This document shows positions 58,674-64,000 of a DNA stretch of 64,000 bases, piece by piece. The DNA is from Paludibaculum sp. Its GTDB lineage: Bacteria; Acidobacteriota; Terriglobia; Bryobacterales; Bryobacteraceae. A model generated the notes under the pieces. It worked only from the letters and a program-made list of their open reading frames with translations. It had not been told where the DNA came from and ran no database searches. A program made the position numbers and the translations under genes. Numbering within the stretch: the first letter of the stretch is position 1; each line of letters opens with the position of its first letter. The stretch is from contig JARKQJ010000065.1 in the NCBI GenBank assembly GCA_029973955.1, positions 1 to 64,000 of the forward strand. The letters are read 5' to 3'.

Positions 58674-60062
58674 CTATTTCTCCAATCCGGACCTGGTGCG
58701 AACCCATTTCGTGATGGCGTCCAACACGGCGGGGTTCATGGTCTCTTCGATCTGCGCATACTCGCTGACCGTGCCGGTTTTGGCGGCCTGGAAGAGGTGG
58801 TTCAACGAGGGGAGGCGCAGGATGGTGACATTTTTGTTGCCGCCCTTTTCGAGCGCGGCTTTCAGGGGCGGCAGATTCTGATCTGGCAGGACCTGGAGGT
58901 CTTTCTCGCCGTTCAAGGCGAGCACGGGGCACTTCACTTTGGCGAGCGTGAGCGCCGGGTCGTAGGTCATGAAGAAGCGCATCCAGGGCGAGGTGAGCTG
59001 GCGAAGCTGGGCGTCGATGTTGGGCGCGCCGGCAAGGAATTCTCTTAGCTTCGTTTCGAGCTCCGCTGGAGCGGCGGTGGAGTTCATGATGCGGGTGAAC
59101 TCCATCTGCTTGGCGCGAGCGGCGTTGAGTTGCTCTTCGGTGGCGCCGGAAGCTTTGGCCAGGGCTTGACCTTGTTCGAGGATGACGTCGGCGCCAGGGA
59201 CGGCGGTGCCGGCCAGGAGCACGATGAAGGCGACGTCGGGCCGGCGCGCCGCTACCATGGGGGCGATGATGCCGCCTTCGGAGTGGCCGGCAATGCCGAT
59301 GGATTTGGCGTTCACGTCCGCGCGGCTTTTGAGGAAATCGAGAGCGCCTTCGGCATCCATGGAGAAGTCGAGCGAAGTGGAGGTGGCGAAACCACCTGTG
59401 GACTTGCCGATGCCGCGATCATCGTAACGGAGAACGGCGATGCCTTTGCGGGTGAGGTGGTCGGCCAGCACGAGGAAGGGCTTGTGGCCCATGAGCGATT
59501 CGTCGCGATCCTGCGGACCGGAGCCGGTGACGAGAATGATGGCGGGATGCGGTCCTTTGCCGGCGGGCATGGTGAGCGTGCCGGCGAGCGTCACTCCGGA
59601 GGACTTTGAAGGGAAGGTGACGTCCGTGGAGGTGTAAGGGAAGGGCGGCTGAGGCATTTGAGGACGCTTGGGACCGGCGCTGGCCGCGGCGGCGGGATCC
59701 ATGCGCTTCAAGGTGAGAGGCAGCGCCATGCCCTGCGTGAAGTTGCCGGCGATCTCGCTGCCGGTTGAATTCATCCTGCCTTCGAAGGAGGCGCTGAGTT
59801 GAGGCATCTGCCACTTCAGGACGCCGTCAGTGAATGTGACCTCGGAGATGGGGAGGCCGAAGGCGTTCTGGTCGACGCTGTCCATGGTGCCGGTGAGACC
59901 GGAAGGAGCGGATTTGATGTGCACGCGGAGGCGAAGCTGCGCCGTTGGCAGCTTCAAGGCGCCTTCCCAATCACCTTCCGCCGAGGGAGTCTGCGAAAAC
60001 GCGATTGCGGCAAATGAGAGTAACAGAGCGCAAGCTCGACTACTGGAAGACATGGAGTACAT
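58674..60062 (-). CDS. Secreted alpha/beta hydrolase with N-terminal beta domain
   Basis: 462 residues from ATG 60062, chosen because GGAGGA (60075-60070) lies seven bases upstream; the longer start 60080 would place the ribosome site inside the gene. Signal-type N-terminus ACALLLSFAAIAFSQ. An N-terminal beta domain (about 35-125) precedes an alpha/beta hydrolase core: GSGPQDRDES (oxyanion), GIAGHSEGGIIAPM (Ser nucleophile), GEKD, LNHLF (His). Possible esterase or peptidase; substrate unknown. Confidence 0.88.
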   Translation of the reverse strand: MYSMSSSSRACALLLSFAAIAFSQTPSAEGDWEGALKLPTAQLRLRVHIKSAPSGLTGTMDSVDQNAFGLPISEVTFTDGVLKWQMPQLSASFEGRMNSTGSEIAGNFTQGMALPLTLKRMDPAAAASAGPKRPQMPQPPFPYTSTDVTFPSKSSGVTLAGTLTMPAGKGPHPAIILVTGSGPQDRDESLMGHKPFLVLADHLTRKGIAVLRYDDRGIGKSTGGFATSTSLDFSMDAEGALDFLKSRADVNAKSIGIAGHSEGGIIAPMVAARRPDVAFIVLLAGTAVPGADVILEQGQALAKASGATEEQLNAARAKQMEFTRIMNSTAAPAELETKLREFLAGAPNIDAQLRQLTSPWMRFFMTYDPALTLAKVKCPVLALNGEKDLQVLPDQNLPPLKAALEKGGNKNVTILRLPSLNHLFQAAKTGTVSEYAQIEETMNPAVLDAITKWVRTRSGLEK

Positions 60063-60114
60063 GATATCGTCCTCCTTCATATTTGGATGCGTTGGGTATA
60101 AAATAACGGGACAT

Positions 60115-62634
60115 ATGAGGGGCTATCTGTGGCCAGTGGCCGCCCTGTGGGCGGCTGGCACTCTATTGGGGCAAACGAAGCCGGACTTTGCGAAAGACGT
60201 GCAGCCGCTGCTGAAGCGGAAGTGCGTGATGTGTCACAACGAGAGCCTGTCGCAAAATGGCGTACGATTTGACGACGGCAACGCGGCGCTGGCGGGCGGG
60301 TATTCTGGCCCTGTGATCGTGCCCGGCAAGAGCGGGGAATCGAAGCTGATCCAGCGCGTGGAGAGCACCAAGAAGGGTTTCATGATGCCGCCGGCGGGCA
60401 CTCCGCTCACGGGAGCGGAAATCGCGATTCTGAAGAGCTGGATCGACGCGGGCGCGGATTGGCCGAGGGCGGCCAGGAACGAGCAGTCGGCGAGGCCGAA
60501 GAGCAGCCACTGGTCGTTTCAGCCGGTGAGCAAGCCGGAAGTGCCGAAGGTGAAGCAGGCGGATTGGGCGCGCAACGCAATCGACCGCTTCGTGCTGGCT
60601 CGACTGGAGAAGGAGAACATCGCGCCTTCCCCGGAGGCGACAAAGACCGTGCTGCTGAGGCGTGTGACCTTGGACCTGACCGGGCTGCCGCCAACCCCGG
60701 CAGAGGTGCGCGAGTTTCTGGCTGATGAGCGGCCGGACGCCTACGAGCAAGCGGTGGAGCGTCTGCTGAACTCGCCGCACTACGGCGAGCAGCGGTCGCG
60801 GGCGTGGATGGACCTGGCGCGCTATGGCGATTCCGACGGTCTCGAGAAGGACCTGGTGCGGCCGTTCGCGTGGCGGTATCGCAACTGGGTGATCGATGCC
60901 TTCAATCGCGACCTGCCGTTCGACGAGTTCACGATCGAACAACTGGCCGGCGACCTCCTGCCGAACGCCAGCGTGGAGCAGCGCGTGGCTACCGGCTTCC
61001 ACCGTAATACGGTGACCAACCGCGAGGGCGGCACGGACCCGGAAGAGAGCCGCTTCGAGCAACTGGTGAACCGCACGAACACGACCGGCACGACGTGGCT
61101 GGGCCTCACCGTGGGCTGCTCGCAATGCCATGACCACAAGTACGATCCGATCAAGCAGAAGGACTACTACTCGCTGATGGCGTTTCTGAACCGCAGCGAG
61201 GAGTTGGATATCGACGCGCCGCTGCCAGGCGAGTACGGTGCGTGGATGCGCGGCCAGCCGGAGTATCGCGAACGGCGCGCGGCGCTGCTGAAAGAGTTTG
61301 ACGTGGCGGAGTTACAGGCCGAGTGGGAGGCGGGGATCCGCGAAGCGATGGATCACCCCGGCAAGGACGCGGACTGGGACTTCGCGGTGTCCAACGGCCG
61401 GCCGATGCTGGACCGCTTTGAAACTCTGCTGCGCACGCCCAAGGAGAAGCGCACGGAGCGCGAGAACGACCTGGTGATGCGCTGGTTCATCTCGACGCCC
61501 GGCCCGACGAAGGGCCGCGACTACGACAAAATCGACGCCTTGAAAGACATGCGGCGGCGGCTCCAGAACCTGGATCGCGCCTATCCGAAACTGACGCAGG
61601 CGCAGACCATGATGGAACTGCCGAATCCGACGCAGCAGTACATCGCCCTGAAGGGCGACTTCCGCGCCAAGGGTCCCATCGTGGAGCCGGCGCTGCCAGG
61701 GTTCCTGGCCACGCTGCCGGAGGGCGCGCCACGCAACCGCCTGAGCCTGGCGCGCTGGCTGGTATCCGACGACAACCCCCTGACCTCGCGCGTGGCGGTG
61801 AATCGCATCTGGCAGGAGTTCTTCGGCCGCGGCATCGTGAAGACCGCCGAAGACTTCGGCACGCAGGGCGACCCGCCATCGCATCCGGAGCTGCTGGACT
61901 GGCTGGCCACCGAGTTCCGCACAAACGGCTGGAGCACGAAGCACATGGTGCGGCTGATCGTGAACTCGGCCGCATATAGGCAGAGTTCGAACGTGCGCAA
62001 GGACCTGATTGAGAGAGACCCGGAGAATGTGCTGCTGGCCCGGCAGTCGCGCGTGCGGCTGAGCGCGGAGAACATCCGCGACTCGGCGCTGGCGGCCAGC
62101 GGGCTGCTGAATCCGAACATCGGCGGCCCCAGCGTGCGGCCTCCGCAGCCGGCGGGCGTGGCGGAACTGGGTTACGCCAACAGCGTGAAGTGGGCCGAAG
62201 ACGACGGCGCGGCGCGCTACCGCCGCGGCATGTACATCCACTTCCAGCGCACCACGCCGTATCCGATGCTGATGAACTTCGACGAGCCTGATTCGTATGT
62301 AGCCTGCGCGCGGCGGCGGCGGTCGAATTCGCCGCTGCAGGCGCTGAATCTGCTGAACGATCCGGTGTTCTTCGAAGCCGCGCAGGCGATGGCGTTGCGC
62401 GTACTGAAAGAGGCGCCGGAGAACGCTCGCGTCGATTACGCCTTTGAACTGGCGCTGGGCCGGCCGGCGGAGGCAAAAGAGAGAGAACGGCTGCAGCGAT
62501 ATCTCACGGAGCAAGCGGCGGCGCTGAAACCGGCACAGGCCGGCGCGCTACTGCCGCTGGCCCCGGAGCAGGCCGCCTGGACCGGCGCGGCGCGCGTGCT
62601 GCTCAATCTGGAAGAGTTCATTACGAGGGAATAG
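60115..62634 (+). CDS. DUF1549/DUF1553 protein with Planctomycete cytochrome c domain
   Basis: 839 residues from ATG 60115 ([20 protein letters not shown] signal peptide). N-terminal heme motif KCVMCHNES (about 38) within the PSCyt1 domain, then DUF1549 ([44 protein letters not shown]) with a second Cxx[15 protein letters not shown] (about 336), and DUF1553 ([41 protein letters not shown]). Such proteins are paired with DUF1501 proteins in Planctomycetes and Acidobacteria; function unknown, likely periplasmic redox. A TATAAA (60097-60102) lies 12 bases before the ATG. Confidence 0.93.
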   Translation: MRGYLWPVAALWAAGTLLGQTKPDFAKDVQPLLKRKCVMCHNESLSQNGVRFDDGNAALAGGYSGPVIVPGKSGESKLIQRVESTKKGFMMPPAGTPLTGAEIAILKSWIDAGADWPRAARNEQSARPKSSHWSFQPVSKPEVPKVKQADWARNAIDRFVLARLEKENIAPSPEATKTVLLRRVTLDLTGLPPTPAEVREFLADERPDAYEQAVERLLNSPHYGEQRSRAWMDLARYGDSDGLEKDLVRPFAWRYRNWVIDAFNRDLPFDEFTIEQLAGDLLPNASVEQRVATGFHRNTVTNREGGTDPEESRFEQLVNRTNTTGTTWLGLTVGCSQCHDHKYDPIKQKDYYSLMAFLNRSEELDIDAPLPGEYGAWMRGQPEYRERRAALLKEFDVAELQAEWEAGIREAMDHPGKDADWDFAVSNGRPMLDRFETLLRTPKEKRTERENDLVMRWFISTPGPTKGRDYDKIDALKDMRRRLQNLDRAYPKLTQAQTMMELPNPTQQYIALKGDFRAKGPIVEPALPGFLATLPEGAPRNRLSLARWLVSDDNPLTSRVAVNRIWQEFFGRGIVKTAEDFGTQGDPPSHPELLDWLATEFRTNGWSTKHMVRLIVNSAAYRQSSNVRKDLIERDPENVLLARQSRVRLSAENIRDSALAASGLLNPNIGGPSVRPPQPAGVAELGYANSVKWAEDDGAARYRRGMYIHFQRTTPYPMLMNFDEPDSYVACARRRRSNSPLQALNLLNDPVFFEAAQAMALRVLKEAPENARVDYAFELALGRPAEAKERERLQRYLTEQAAALKPAQAGALLPLAPEQAAWTGAARVLLNLEEFITRE

Positions 62635-62639
62635 GGACT

Positions 62640-64000
62640 ATGGACCTCCGCGACTATTTGGCATTGAAGAACCGCCGCCGCTTTCTAAGCGAAGTGGGCG
62701 GCGGCATCGGCATGATGGCCATGGCTCACCTGCTGGGCGTGGAAGGACGAGCCGCGCAGAAGAACGTGCTGGCCCCCAAGGCTCCACACTTCCCCGCGAA
62801 GGCCAAGAACGTGATCTTCATGTTCATGGAAGGCGCGCCCAGCCAGATGGACCTGTTCGATCCGAAGCCTGAGCTGCAGAAGTGGAGCGGCAAACCGCTG
62901 CCGGACTCCATGGCCTCGCAATTGCGGCTGGCCTTCACCAAGAAGGACGCGAAGGTGATGGCCTCGCCGCGCGTGTTCTCGCCTTCCGGCCAGTGCGGCA
63001 CGGAGTTTTCGGACTACATCCCGAACATGGCATCGTGCGCGGACGACCTGTGCCTGGTGCGTTCGATGGTGACGGATGCGTTCAATCACCATCCAGGGCA
63101 GTCGCTGCTGTTCACCGGCTCCATTCAGATCGGCCGCCCCACCATGGGCGCCTGGGCGCTGTACGGACTGGGCAGCGAATCGCAGAACCTGCCGGGCTTC
63201 GTGGTGCTGACCTCCGGCGTGGGCACCAGCGGCGGCGCGTCGAACTTCTCCAGCGGCTTCATGCCGTCGCACTACCAGGGCACGCTGTTCCGCAACGCCG
63301 GCGATCCGATTCTCTACCTGTCGAACCCCGACGGCGTCACCGACGAAGGCCAGCGCGCCACCCTGGACGCACTGGGCGATTTGAACCGCGAGCGCCTGGC
63401 CGCCACTAGCGACCCCGAGATCGAGTCCCGCATCGCCAGCTACGAACTCGCCTACCGCATGCAATCGGCTGCGCCCGAATTGGCCGACCTGAGCAAGGAA
63501 CCCGCGCACATCCGCGAGATGTACGGCATCGACAATCCGGAGACGAAGCAGTTCGGCACCAACTGCCTGCTGGCCCGCCGGCTGGTGGAGCGCGGTGTGC
63601 GCTTCGTGCTGATGATGGATGCCTCCTGGGACCAGCACAGCAACCTGAACCGCGGGCTGAAGCGCATGACCGGCCGCACGGACAAGCCCACCGCGGCGCT
63701 CATCAAGGACCTGAAGCAGCGTGGACTGCTGGACTCCACGCTGATCGTGTGGGGCGGCGAATTTGGCCGCACCCCGATCGTGGAGATCCGCAATACGAAC
63801 GACCCTGAGAACGCCGGGCGCGACCACCACCCGCTGGCCTACTCGATGTGGCTGGCCGGCGGCGGCATCAAGGGCGGCCAGGTGATCGGCAAGACCGACG
63901 ACCTGGGCTTCAACGTGGTGGAGGACAAGGTGCACGTGCACGACCTCCAGGCCACCATCATGCAGTGCCTGGGCTTCGATCACACGCGCCTGACTTACCG
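62640..64000 (+). CDS. DUF1501 protein with Tat signal (truncated by window end)
   Basis: At least 453 residues, running off the right edge. The N-terminus NRRRFLSEVGGGIGMMAMAHLLG is a twin-arginine (Tat) signal. The core motifs NVIFMFMEGAPSQMDLFDPKPEL, FNHHPGQSLLFTG, and GGEFGRTPI are characteristic of DUF1501, an alkaline-phosphatase-like fold. Start ATG 62640 is 5 bp after the cytochrome gene stop, so the two form an operon. The Tat signal implies export in a folded, perhaps metal-loaded, state. Confidence 0.92.
   Translation, partial: MDLRDYLALKNRRRFLSEVGGGIGMMAMAHLLGVEGRAAQKNVLAPKAPHFPAKAKNVIFMFMEGAPSQMDLFDPKPELQKWSGKPLPDSMASQLRLAFTKKDAKVMASPRVFSPSGQCGTEFSDYIPNMASCADDLCLVRSMVTDAFNHHPGQSLLFTGSIQIGRPTMGAWALYGLGSESQNLPGFVVLTSGVGTSGGASNFSSGFMPSHYQGTLFRNAGDPILYLSNPDGVTDEGQRATLDALGDLNRERLAATSDPEIESRIASYELAYRMQSAAPELADLSKEPAHIREMYGIDNPETKQFGTNCLLARRLVERGVRFVLMMDASWDQHSNLNRGLKRMTGRTDKPTAALIKDLKQRGLLDSTLIVWGGEFGRTPIVEIRNTNDPENAGRDHHPLAYSMWLAGGGIKGGQVIGKTDDLGFNVVEDKVHVHDLQATIMQCLGFDHTRLTY

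Overview
The window is a GC-rich bacterial chromosome segment. The best guess is an acidobacterium of the Bryobacterales/Solibacter type. The evidence is the co-occurrence of a Planctomycete-cytochrome/DUF1549/DUF1553 gene with a Tat-exported DUF1501 gene at the right edge, DUF4097/DUF5668 envelope proteins, a protein starting MSSAAQIAANRKNA, and many secreted peptidases and esterases. This is inference from gene content; no rRNA or tRNA gene was found that could settle it.

Layout. 1-320: non-coding, dominated by a 150-bp nested inverted repeat next to the rpoD 3' end. 321-3748: rpoD, nrdR and a flippase-like membrane protein (minus strand). 3977-7636: a translationally coupled ECF sigma / zinc-finger anti-sigma / LiaF-like membrane protein / DUF4097 operon closed by a clear intrinsic terminator. 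7.7-16.9 kb: glycerate kinase, shikimate kinase, a HAD phosphatase, a secreted hypothetical protein, a diheme cytochrome c, an HTH-PIN pair, a DinJ-YafQ-type toxin-antitoxin pair and two loci carrying the same 42-bp hairpin repeat. 16.9-30.0 kb: a complex I (nuo) operon, A-C-D-E-F-G-H-J-K-L-M-N, with nuoB and nuoI absent from their usual slots. It is driven by a good sigma-70 promoter that shares its -10 region with the divergent orphan thiS. 30.4-34.8 kb: a MerR regulator, a pair of dispersed hairpin repeats, an S41 protease coupled to an unusually long, eukaryote-like GMP synthase. 34.8-37.3 kb: an isochorismatase-like hydrolase and an endonuclease-type MutL. 37.3-45.5 kb: a five-gene export operon with three consecutive membrane-fusion proteins, a MacB-type permease without ATPase, and a TolC-type channel. 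45.7-64 kb: rlmB, a MerR regulator, a prepilin peptidase, and a secreted-hydrolase-rich stretch (CocE/NonD hydrolase, M50 and S46 peptidases, M1 aminopeptidase, two alpha/beta hydrolases), a CDF-type transporter, and finally the cytochrome/DUF1501 pair running off the right edge.

The most unusual items are: the triple membrane-fusion-protein operon, with a poly-Ser/Gly region in one adaptor and a Met/Gln/Gly-rich, LTxxQ-bearing insert in another; the complex I operon without nuoB and nuoI; the human-like GMP synthase with an apparent second dimerisation repeat; the 42-bp hairpin-bearing tandem repeats at two loci; and the 150-bp structured element beside rpoD. No CRISPR array, prophage or insertion sequence was recognised.
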